Source: Bacillus gobiensis (GTDB taxonomy: Bacteria > Bacillota > Bacilli > Bacillales > Bacillaceae). From it: 64,000 bases of DNA. A program made the translations under genes and the position numbers. Below, in pieces: positions 57,545 through 64,000 of the stretch (positions are counted from its first letter, which is position 1; each line of letters begins with the position of its first letter). The notes below the pieces were generated by a model. That model saw only the letters and a program-made list of their open reading frames with translations. It did no database searches and was not told the DNA's origin. The stretch covers positions 4,437,864 through 4,501,863 of the forward strand of contig NZ_CP012600.1 of the NCBI RefSeq assembly GCF_001278705.1, written 5' to 3'.

Positions 57545-57946
57545 TTGAAAAAGAAGAAAAGGACTATTATATTATCATTTTTCATCTTAGCTTTACTAGG
57601 AATATTTTTAGCCGTTTATACAGCAATAAATGGAAATCCTATTAGTGACTATCTGATGAAGAGGGAAACAAAAGCATATCTTTTAGAACAAGGATATACG
57701 GAGAAAGAAATTTCTAATATTGAAGCTACATATAATCTAAAACATAATACTGGGCGCATCAAAGGAACCATTGCATACGTTATATTTAAAGATGATCCGA
57801 AAGAAAGATATTTATATATTCAATGGAGAGAGACTAAGCAAATTCAGCAGCATTGTGAATATTATGATGAACAAACGAAAGCGTGGAAAATAGACTATAC
57901 AGAAAAAAGAAAACATATGGATAAAAAATGCACTGTTAAAAACTAA
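57545..57946 (+). CDS. DUF3139 domain protein
   Basis: This 133-residue protein has an N-terminal membrane helix (TIILSFFILALLGIFLAVYT) and an extracellular DUF3139-like part: YLLEQGYTEKEISNIEATYN and YIQWRETKQIQQHCEYYDE. Members are common in Bacilli and have no known function. I choose TTG 57545, preceded by GGGGAGAGTGAGG; the upstream in-frame ATG 57518 has no ribosome-binding site. Confidence 0.75.
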   Translation: MKKKKRTIILSFFILALLGIFLAVYTAINGNPISDYLMKRETKAYLLEQGYTEKEISNIEATYNLKHNTGRIKGTIAYVIFKDDPKERYLYIQWRETKQIQQHCEYYDEQTKAWKIDYTEKRKHMDKKCTVKN

Positions 57947-58009
57947 TTTTATGTTGAAAGACTATTTTTAAATTAACGGGACTTTAGTGGAAAACTAATA
58001 ACACGAGCG

Positions 58010-58255
58010 TTGTGTTATATTTGCCAACATTGGTATTTAGGACATTATTTACAAGAACGGACTTCAAATCAAGCAGTATTTCTTCTTGAAAAAAATATCA
58101 TACATACATATGTACCTTATTTACTTTTACCGTACGGTAAATCTATTCAAGTTATTGAGCCAATAAGTCTTAAGAATAGACTTATTGAAGTTCTGTCGGA
58201 ATCTTCAAGTAATATAACTTCCCTGACGTTAGCTGTCAGGGAAGTTATATTATAA
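58010..58255 (+). pseudogene. Possible WYL-domain regulator remnant
   Basis: The frame (QHWYLGHYLQERTSNQAVFL ... LLPYGKSIQVIEPISLKNRL) resembles the end of a WYL-domain regulator such as YafY, but the N-terminal HTH is missing and there is no ribosome-binding site. The last codons run into the hairpin at 58211. Confidence 0.4.
58211..58251. terminator. Perfect 17-bp inverted repeat
   Basis: AATATAACTTCCCTGAC and its exact complement are separated by seven bases, upstream of the DJ-1/PfpI gene. It lacks a T run, so it may be a terminator, a leader hairpin or an operator. Confidence 0.55.
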
Positions 58256-58290
58256 TAGGCTATATCAATTGTGATTTGGAGTGTCATTGG

Positions 58291-58923
58291 ATGCAAACAA
58301 AAAAAGTTTATCTTTATGTATTTAATACAATGTCAGACTGGGAATATGGATATTTAATTGCTGAACTAAACTCAGGAAGATATTTCAAAAAAGATTTAGC
58401 ACCTTTAAAAGTAGTTACAGTAGGAGCTAATAAAGAAATTATTACTACGATGGGAGGACTGAGCATAAAACCAGATATTTCCCTTGATGAATGTACTCTT
58501 GAGAGTAAAGATCTTTTAGTTTTACCTGGAGGGAATACTTGGAGAGAAGATATTCATCAACCTATCTTGAAAAAAATTGGCGAAGCTTTAAAGCTTGGCA
58601 CTATTGTTGCTGCAATTTGTGGTGCAACTGAGGGCCTCGCGAATATTGGATACCTGGATTCTAGAAAGCATACAAGCAATAACCTAGAGTATATTAAAAT
58701 GGTCTGCCCTAATTATAGAGGAGAAAAATTTTATGAGATGGGACCTGCGGTATCTGGTGAGAATTTGGTTACTGCATCAGGAGTAGCTCCTTTGGAATTT
58801 GCGATGGAAGTACTGAAAAAATTAGATGTATTTGCACCAGATACATTACATTCATGGTATAACCTAAATAAGACTCATCAACCTGAATATTTCTTTCAGT
58901 TAATGAATTCAATAAATAGATGA
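58291..58923 (+). CDS. DJ-1/PfpI family glutamine amidotransferase-like protein
   Basis: This 210-residue protein has the DJ-1/PfpI fold: YLYVFNTMSDWEYGYLIAEL at the N-terminus, DLLVLPGGNTW, and the nucleophile elbow AAICGATEGLA with the conserved Cys. The late His/Glu positions typical for hydrolases are less clear. The biological role (glyoxalase, chaperone or regulator) cannot be read. I start at ATG 58291, ten bases after TTGGAG; the TTG at 58276 overlaps that site. Confidence 0.85.
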   Translation: MQTKKVYLYVFNTMSDWEYGYLIAELNSGRYFKKDLAPLKVVTVGANKEIITTMGGLSIKPDISLDECTLESKDLLVLPGGNTWREDIHQPILKKIGEALKLGTIVAAICGATEGLANIGYLDSRKHTSNNLEYIKMVCPNYRGEKFYEMGPAVSGENLVTASGVAPLEFAMEVLKKLDVFAPDTLHSWYNLNKTHQPEYFFQLMNSINR

Positions 58924-59456
58924 GCTAAAAAAAATCAACTTAGCAGTTTTATATTTGTTTAAATAATTACCATGCTTTAGACAATGTCAAAGCATGTTTT
59001 TTGTATATAACTTAAAAATTTTTATGGAAGTAAAAAACTTACAAAGCACTCCTGAAGTTGTTATAAATAGAACTGGTAACTTAATCTCTTTTTAATCTTA
59101 TTGAAAACAGCGGTGGGCTTTTTTTCTTTGGTAATAATGATGGCGCGATTTTCAAGAATCGGGCCGATTGTGAAACAAAGTAAACGGGATGATACATATT
59201 AGTCATGTATAATATGTATCACATCTTATTTTTTATGACTTCTTACGATTTAGGTCTTAATAACGGACACTAAGCAAATTTCGATATGAAAAAAGCCGAT
59301 TTTTCCTACGTTAAGGAAGCATCGACTTTCATTCATTGTTTAAGAGGTCTAAGTGAATCTTAGATGTAAAGAAACCCTGATTTCATTTGCAAAAAAATAG
59401 GTGACCCTTATAAGAATGGTTTTTTCTCCTACGGGTCGGCCCTTCTATTGGAATAC
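58924..59456. other. Intergenic stretch with terminators
   Basis: A hairpin with CATGCTTT arms at 58971-59003 ends the DJ-1 gene and a second, looser hairpin at about 59290-59330 faces the AhpD-like gene. No gene is recognised. Confidence 0.5.
58971..59003 (+). terminator. Terminator of the DJ-1/PfpI gene
   Basis: CATGCTTT/AAAGCATG arms with T6. Confidence 0.7.
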
Positions 59457-59915
59457 CTATACAGTGGCAGGCTTATAGCTTCCAGGAATATTATTAACTG
59501 AAATCGACAAACGGTTCCATCCATTGATCGTCATGATGAGGAACACGAGATCGACGTATTGTTTTTCATCAAAATGCTCGCGAACTCGCTCATACAGCTC
59601 ATCAGGCACACCGTTTACCGAGATGTTCGTTACGGCTTCTGTTAATTCTAACGCAGCACGTTCTGATTCACTATAGAAAGGCGACTCTCGCCACGCATTC
59701 AAGCAGTAAATTCTTTGCTCCGTTTCCCCGATGGCCCGGGCATCCTTAGTATGCATATCCAAGCAATAGGCGCATCCATTGATTTGCGAAGTGCGGATTT
59801 TAATCAGTTCGATTAATTTTTTGTCAAACCCGGTTGTATTCTTGTACTCCTCTAACTGCAGCATTAATTTGATAGCTTCAGGATTTACCTGCATGTGATT
59901 TATACGCTGTTTCAA
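59457..59915 (-). CDS. Carboxymuconolactone decarboxylase/AhpD-like protein (ECF41 target)
   Basis: This 152-residue protein has the AhpD-like redox motif CAYCLDMH (Cys48, Cys51, His55) in the all-helical CMD fold. Such proteins act as alkylhydroperoxidases. It lies behind an ECF41-type promoter and just downstream of an ECF41 sigma gene, the standard ECF41 target arrangement. I place the start at TTG 59915, seven bases after GGAGGA; the in-frame ATG at 59930 overlaps it. Confidence 0.87.
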   Translation of the reverse strand: MKQRINHMQVNPEAIKLMLQLEEYKNTTGFDKKLIELIKIRTSQINGCAYCLDMHTKDARAIGETEQRIYCLNAWRESPFYSESERAALELTEAVTNISVNGVPDELYERVREHFDEKQYVDLVFLIMTINGWNRLSISVNNIPGSYKPATV

Positions 59916-59960
59916 AATGATCTCCTCCATTAATATAAGTTTTTGTCTTTCACTAATTAA

Positions 59961-59987
59961 GACAAAATAGAGGATTGATTTGTGACA
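59961..59987 (-). promoter_or_regulatory. ECF41-type promoter of the AhpD-like gene
   Basis: On the minus strand TGTCACA, a 16-bp spacer and TGTC match the ECF41 consensus as I recall it (TGTCACA-N16-CGTC) with one mismatch. It lies between the sigma gene and the AhpD-like gene. Confidence 0.7.
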
Positions 59988-60002
59988 ACAAAATATAAAA
60001 TC

Positions 60003-60875
60003 TTAAGGCAGCTGAATATGTTTTAGTTTATCAGGGTTTGAAACGATAAAGATTCTCTGAATGTTTTTTTGGGTCGAATCCATCCCAAAGCAAATCACTC
60101 TGATGAGACGGTCTTCTTTTACTTGCACGATTCCTCTCTGACTGTTGACGATTACAGGGTAAAGCTCGCCTGAGAAGCTTCCTTTAGAAGAAATTCCATT
60201 AATAAATGCCGTAACGCGCTGTTTTGTTACAATTGGGTTCAAGGCAGATCTTACTTTTCCGCCACCGTCTGTAATGAGTACAACGTCTTCTGTCAGAATA
60301 TTAATAAATCCCTCAAAGTTTCCGGTTTTCGAAGCATGAATGAATGTTTTTGCAAGGTCATTTACCCGTTCAGTATTTTCCGGATGGACCGGCGTATCAT
60401 TCTCTAATTTTCTCTTAGCGCGGCTGTAAATCTTCCGGCAATTCACCTCGGTTTTGTCTATCATTCTGGCAATCTCATTGTAATCATACTCAAATGATTC
60501 TCGCAAAACGAATACAGTTCTTTCTATAGGTGACAGCAATTCTAACAAAACGAGAAAGGCATAAGAAACTGTTTCTTCGGCTTCAGCCCGTTCTGCCGGC
60601 TGATTCAATTGGTTTATCTGTGGTTCAGGCAGCCAGGGCCCTGTGTAAATTTCTCTTCTTTTGCGGGCAGATTTTAAAAAGGTTAAACAACGGTTTGCCG
60701 TCATTTTTGTCAGGTACGCCTTTATGTCGTTTATTTTCTCAGTGTCAAGCTGTTCGGCACGCAGGAATAAATCTTGCACGATATCCTCCGCATCGGAAAC
60801 GGATCCAAGCATGCGGTATGCAATGGAAAAAAGCAGCGGTTGATATGTCTTATATAACGTTTCTAATTCCATCAT
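60003..60875 (-). CDS. ECF41-group RNA polymerase sigma factor (SigJ-like)
   Basis: This sigma factor of about 290 residues has sigma2 (LFSIAYRMLGSVSDAEDIVQ, residues about 14-33) and sigma4 (ELLSPIERTVFVLRESFEYD, then YNEIARMIDKTEVNCRKI). A fused C-terminal SnoaL-like domain of about 100 residues follows. The ECF41 hallmarks are visible: WLPEP in the linker, DGGGK in the extension and the terminal NPDKL. In ECF41 the extension regulates activity, replacing an anti-sigma factor. The start is ATG 60875 or the next ATG after AGGTGA; a GTG nine bases earlier overlaps the signal. Confidence 0.9.
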   Translation of the reverse strand: MMELETLYKTYQPLLFSIAYRMLGSVSDAEDIVQDLFLRAEQLDTEKINDIKAYLTKMTANRCLTFLKSARKRREIYTGPWLPEPQINQLNQPAERAEAEETVSYAFLVLLELLSPIERTVFVLRESFEYDYNEIARMIDKTEVNCRKIYSRAKRKLENDTPVHPENTERVNDLAKTFIHASKTGNFEGFINILTEDVVLITDGGGKVRSALNPIVTKQRVTAFINGISSKGSFSGELYPVIVNSQRGIVQVKEDRLIRVICFGMDSTQKNIQRIFIVSNPDKLKHIQLP

Positions 60876-60990
60876 TATCTTCACCTATTTTCATGGGTTT
60901 GTGATTCTTGACGAACGTACATCTGAAAAAACGAGAAGGAGATATTTGCTAACTACAGAATAAATGATTGATAAGGAGGAATCTACAAAA

Positions 60991-62067
60991 ATGTGGAATG
61001 ACAATCTAGTTACACAAAGATTGAAAATTGAGTACCCGATCATACAGGCTGGTATGGCAGGAGGGATTACAACTCCTGATTTAGTCGCTGCCGTTTCAAA
61101 TTCTGGCGGGCTGGGAACCTTAGGTGCAGGTTATATGAGCTCAGATGAAGTAGCTGTGAACATTCAGAAAATCAAACAACTCACGTCCAACTCATTTGGT
61201 GTGAATGTATTTATACCGGAATATCCAGAAGTGAAAAAAGAAGAGATCGAAGAAGCGAACAAGCTGTTAGAACCTTTTCGGAAAGAATTGCAGATTAGAA
61301 CAAAAAATATTCCAGAACAGTCTGAGTCTCTTTTTGAAAAACAAATGGAAGTGATTCTAGAACAAAGAGTTCCTGTATGCAGCTTTACCTTTGGAATATC
61401 TTCAAAAGAGCTCATTCAGGATTTAAAGAAAGAAAATATTACGGTGATTGGCACTGCAACAACTGTTGAGGAAGCGATGATCAATGAGGAAATAGGAGTT
61501 GACCTCATCGTTGTCCAAGGAAGTGAAGCGGGCGGGCACAGAGGTACTTTTTCTGTCCCATTTGAGAACGCTATGATAGGGACAATGGCTTTGATTCCGC
61601 AAGCAGCAGACCATATTCATACACCGATAATTGCAGCCGGCGGTATTATGGACGGAAGAGGTGTTCTCGCATCACAAGTTTTGGGAGCTCAAGGTGTCCA
61701 AATGGGAACAGCTTTCGTTACATGTTTAGAAAGCGGTGCCAAAAAACAACATAAAGAAGCGATATTAAATACATCAGAAGAGAAAGCAGTAATGACCTCA
61801 GCTTTTAGCGGCAAGCCTGCCAGAGGTATCGATAATCAATTTATTCAAGCTATGAAAGGACATGAAGATAAACTGCTGGCTTATCCTGCCCAAAACACCT
61901 TAACCAATGATATTAGAAAAGAAGCAGCGAAACAGAATAGGCCGGAATGGATGTCAATGTGGTCCGGACAAGCACCTAGATTAAGCAAAAACAAATCAGC
62001 CAGAGACATTATGAGCGAAATTGTTAGTCAAGTTGATCACATGATAAAAGAGAAGAGCTTTTGTTAA
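60991..62067 (+). CDS. Nitronate monooxygenase (NMO/2-nitropropane dioxygenase family)
   Basis: This 358-residue FMN enzyme oxidises propionate-3-nitronate and related alkyl nitronates. It shows PIIQAGMAGGITTPDLVAAV at the N-terminus, SNSGGLGTLGAGYMS, QGSEAGGHRGTF with the catalytic His, and IAAGGIMDGRGV plus GAQGVQMGTAF for FMN phosphate binding. I start at ATG 60991, 11 bases after AAGGAGGA; the ATG at 60964 lacks a signal. It is divergent from the ECF41 sigma gene. Confidence 0.9.
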   Translation: MWNDNLVTQRLKIEYPIIQAGMAGGITTPDLVAAVSNSGGLGTLGAGYMSSDEVAVNIQKIKQLTSNSFGVNVFIPEYPEVKKEEIEEANKLLEPFRKELQIRTKNIPEQSESLFEKQMEVILEQRVPVCSFTFGISSKELIQDLKKENITVIGTATTVEEAMINEEIGVDLIVVQGSEAGGHRGTFSVPFENAMIGTMALIPQAADHIHTPIIAAGGIMDGRGVLASQVLGAQGVQMGTAFVTCLESGAKKQHKEAILNTSEEKAVMTSAFSGKPARGIDNQFIQAMKGHEDKLLAYPAQNTLTNDIRKEAAKQNRPEWMSMWSGQAPRLSKNKSARDIMSEIVSQVDHMIKEKSFC

Positions 62068-62142
62068 CTTTGACTGAGGGTAGGATATGCACTTACGATA
62101 AATTGGGAAATGATAATAATGCCTATCTCAGGAGGAATGATG

Positions 62143-62592
62143 ATGCCAGAGTCAAAATCGAATGAAATCAAAGCGATCTATCAGCAGTTGATAGAAGCGT
62201 GGAATGATCGCAATGCTCGTGGAATGGCGGATCTGTTTGCCGAGGATGGTGAAAGTATCGGATTTGACGGGAGTCATTCGATCGGACCGGAAGAGATATT
62301 TTCCCACCTTAAGCCGATTTTTAAGGATCACCCGACTGCCCGGTTTGTAAGCAAAGTGAAGGAGCTGCGTTTTTTAGGTACAAATGCAGCCATTTTACGT
62401 GCGATAGCAGGGATGGTGCCTCGCGGAGAATCAGACCTCAATCCTGAAGTTAACACACACCAGACTCTAGTTGTCGAAAATATCGATGGAAAATGGCGTA
62501 TCCAGCTGTTTCAGAATACTCTTGCCCAGTTTCATGGCATGCCCGAATTAGTCGATCAAATGACTGAAGAATTGCGAGAGCAGATTACGTGA
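62143..62592 (+). CDS. SgcJ/EcaC-type SnoaL-like protein
   Basis: This 150-residue protein has the NTF2/SnoaL-like cone fold of the SgcJ/EcaC group: AIYQQLIEAWNDRNARGMAD, LFAEDGESIGFDGS, and THQTLVVENIDGKWRIQLFQ with NTLAQFHGMPE. Members are annotated as oxidoreductases but no reaction is established. Three ATGs lie in a row; the third (62143) is at ideal spacing from GGAGG. It follows the nitronate monooxygenase on the same strand. Confidence 0.8.
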   Translation: MPESKSNEIKAIYQQLIEAWNDRNARGMADLFAEDGESIGFDGSHSIGPEEIFSHLKPIFKDHPTARFVSKVKELRFLGTNAAILRAIAGMVPRGESDLNPEVNTHQTLVVENIDGKWRIQLFQNTLAQFHGMPELVDQMTEELREQIT

Positions 62593-62610
62593 GTTACCAA
62601 TTACATCAAG

Positions 62611-62655
62611 CTCTCCCATCTGGACTTTTTACACTTCTAGGTGGGAGACTTTTTA
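62611..62655 (+). terminator. Terminator after the SnoaL-like gene
   Basis: CTCTCCCATCTGGA/TTCTAGGTGGGAGA arms with G-U pairs and a T5 tail. Confidence 0.75.
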
Positions 62656-62745
62656 TTATCATTTTTTTTCTAAGAGGGGAATTACGAGAACTGTTGAAAT
62701 TAATTAAGGGATGAAAAATATCTATACTGGAGGTATTTACTTTAC

Positions 62746-63495
62746 ATGCTGAAAAAATTTCTGAGTTCTGTTGGCATTGGTTCTGCCAGAGTTGAAACTA
62801 AATTATTAAAAACTGAATTTGAACCTGGTGAAGAAGTGGAAGGTACAGTGGAAGTTCAAGGAGGGAGTACGGAACAAAACATTGATGACATCTATCTTTC
62901 CGTATTTAGTACTTATACCCGGGAGTCAAACGATAAAAAGTATGAAGATACGATTGAATTATTCCGCCATAAGCTGCTTGACCCTTTTGTGATTTCTCCT
63001 AATGAAACCAAAAATGTTTCTTTCCGATTTGTATTGCCTTACGATGTTCCGATAACGAAAGGCAAAACGAAGGTCTGGATTCAAACTGGGCTGGACATTA
63101 AAAACGCGATCGACCCGAAAGATCGTGACTACATTCAAATTCTGCCTCATCCGTTAGTAAATGCTTTTCTGCAATCTGCTCAAACGTTAGGATTCCGCAT
63201 ACATAAAGTAGATTGCGAGGAAGCGCCGCGTTATTTAAGGCAGAGAACGCCTTTCGTCCAAGAGTTTGAATTTACGCCGGCAAGCGGAAGGTATAGAGGC
63301 CGGTTAGATGAACTGGAAGCGATATTCTTCGTTTCTCAATATCAAGTAGAAGTTATCCTTCAGGTTGATCGGAAGGGCGGATTTCTGTTTGAAGCCCTCG
63401 AAATGGACGAAAACATTGTTCGTTTCACGTATGGTCCAAATGATGTATCAACGTTAACTGATAAACTATCCGATGTCATCGACAGATACTCCTAA
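62746..63495 (+). CDS. spo0M: Sporulation-control protein Spo0M
   Basis: Spo0M is an arrestin-like protein that modulates early sporulation (Spo0A level and septum events) in Bacillus. The 249-residue sequence shows the SpoGP family pattern: LKKFLSSVGIGSARVETKLL, FEPGEEVEGTVEVQGG, LPYDVPITKGKTKVWIQTGL and GGFLFEALEMDEN. The N-terminal beta-sandwich and the C-terminal half are complete. GGAGG lies about 12 bases before the ATG, slightly far. A hairpin follows and is shared with the convergent MOSC gene. Confidence 0.92.
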   Translation: MLKKFLSSVGIGSARVETKLLKTEFEPGEEVEGTVEVQGGSTEQNIDDIYLSVFSTYTRESNDKKYEDTIELFRHKLLDPFVISPNETKNVSFRFVLPYDVPITKGKTKVWIQTGLDIKNAIDPKDRDYIQILPHPLVNAFLQSAQTLGFRIHKVDCEEAPRYLRQRTPFVQEFEFTPASGRYRGRLDELEAIFFVSQYQVEVILQVDRKGGFLFEALEMDENIVRFTYGPNDVSTLTDKLSDVIDRYS

Positions 63496-63535
63496 AAGAG
63501 AAGCAGGGCCATAAACAGGTTCTGCTTCTCTCTTA
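63495..63535. terminator. Bidirectional terminator between spo0M and MOSC gene
   Basis: AAGAGAAGCAG/CTGCTTCTCT arms with T on the spo0M side. Confidence 0.7.
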
Positions 63536-64000
63536 GTTTTTGACTAACTGCGGATCCAATTTTAATTTAGGCGGCTGATAGGAAATGATTTCGATTTGAT
63601 CATCTTCTTTGATTTTGCCTGGACACTCTACGACACATACAATTCCTCTTCTGCCATAAGCAGCCTTTACGAATTTTGCAGCCAGCTTTGGTTCATCTTT
63701 ATAAGCCTGTTGGATGATTTCTCCTGGCTGAACACAAGGGTGGTTTTCTCCTTCGCACACTAAGCCGGCACCGCTCGGGAATACAATTCTGCTTCCTTCA
63801 GGGAGCTGCGTAAAATGACTGAAACCGCTGATGGCGATATTTGCTCCAAGCCATTCAGGAAGGATTTTTTCTACTCCCAATATGTCTGCAATCTCAGCAC
63901 ATTCCTCTACGGAAACAATGGAAATTTGCCGGCGGTTAAAAATCTTTGTTTTTCTGGGATACATCGGTTCTCTTGCACCTGCGAGTTTCGTAAGGCCGAA
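63533..64000 (-). CDS. MOSC domain protein (partial, runs off the window)
   Basis: The minus-strand frame stays open to the window end (FGLTKLAGAREP before the internal ATG at 63964), so the start lies beyond 64000. The visible 155 residues include MYPRKTKIFNRRQISIVSVE, WLGANIAISGF, LPEGSRIVFPSGAGLVCEGE, NHPCVQPGEI and GRRGIVCVVECPGKI. MOSC domains bind the molybdenum cofactor sulfur and occur in sulfurases and metal-sulfur carriers. The conserved Cys of NHPC is present. Confidence 0.88.
   Translation of the reverse strand, partial: FGLTKLAGAREPMYPRKTKIFNRRQISIVSVEECAEIADILGVEKILPEWLGANIAISGFSHFTQLPEGSRIVFPSGAGLVCEGENHPCVQPGEIIQQAYKDEPKLAAKFVKAAYGRRGIVCVVECPGKIKEDDQIEIISYQPPKLKLDPQLVKN

Overview
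The window is a low-GC Firmicute chromosome, almost certainly a Bacillaceae member close to Bacillus. The evidence is gene content and order. pcrB-pcrA-ligA-camS, sapB, opuE (reverse), gatCAB, yerO/swrC, dgkB and rlmCD follow the order I recall from the yer/yef region of B. subtilis. Ribosome-binding sites are strong (AGGAGG type), and GTG and TTG starts are common. All function calls come from reading translated sequence and recalled family knowledge; no search was run.

Region 1 (1-23.3 kb) is conserved backbone. It encodes archaeal-type lipid G1P prenyltransfer (PcrB), DNA repair and replication (PcrA, LigA), osmoregulated proline uptake (OpuE), the tRNA amidotransferase GatCAB, an RND exporter with its TetR repressor (SwrC/YerO), a lipid kinase (DgkB) and a 23S rRNA methyltransferase (RlmCD). 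Two SDR genes with a divergent XRE/MmyB-type regulator sit inside it. swrC carries an in-frame TGA, and the regulator carries a one-base frameshift in an A5 run.

Region 2 (23.25-36.8 kb) is an integrated element at the 3' end of rlmCD. A 55-bp repeat of the rlmCD end lies at both boundaries with 3 mismatches, and a tyrosine integrase lies just inside the left one. The right boundary is followed by the last codons of a second, diverged integrase, so at least two related elements used this site. The cargo is a scrap yard: one intact and two partial YolD genes, three LexA-type boxes, an orphan SinI-like anti-repressor plus a decayed second copy, a piece of IS256-type transposase, 3' fragments of tRNA-Thr and tRNA-Arg, DUF2935 and YmaF genes, small secreted proteins, a frameshifted ComEC-like metallo-beta-lactamase with a DUF3006 partner, and Nudix and GNAT genes each bracketed by members of one short stem-loop repeat family.

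Region 3 (36.8-64 kb) is mostly accessory metabolic and regulatory content with much decay. It holds an MFS exporter, a metallo-beta-lactamase/Lrp divergent pair, a LipA-type lipase and a broken GH29 fucosidase. A reduced biotin locus, bioW-bioF-bioI, lies behind two tandem BirA-type operators; only a bioA scrap remains, and bioD and bioB are absent from the locus. Next come a repeat-rich surface-type protein (YadA-head repeats, Peptidase_G2, SHOCT), a GH25 lysozyme, an arylamine N-acetyltransferase, a SetA-like exporter, a DJ-1/PfpI protein, an ECF41 sigma factor with its AhpD-like target gene and a matching ECF41 promoter, nitronate monooxygenase, a SnoaL-like protein, spo0M and the start of a MOSC-domain gene. 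Many broken genes show single-base or in-frame-stop lesions, so either real decay or assembly errors must be considered.
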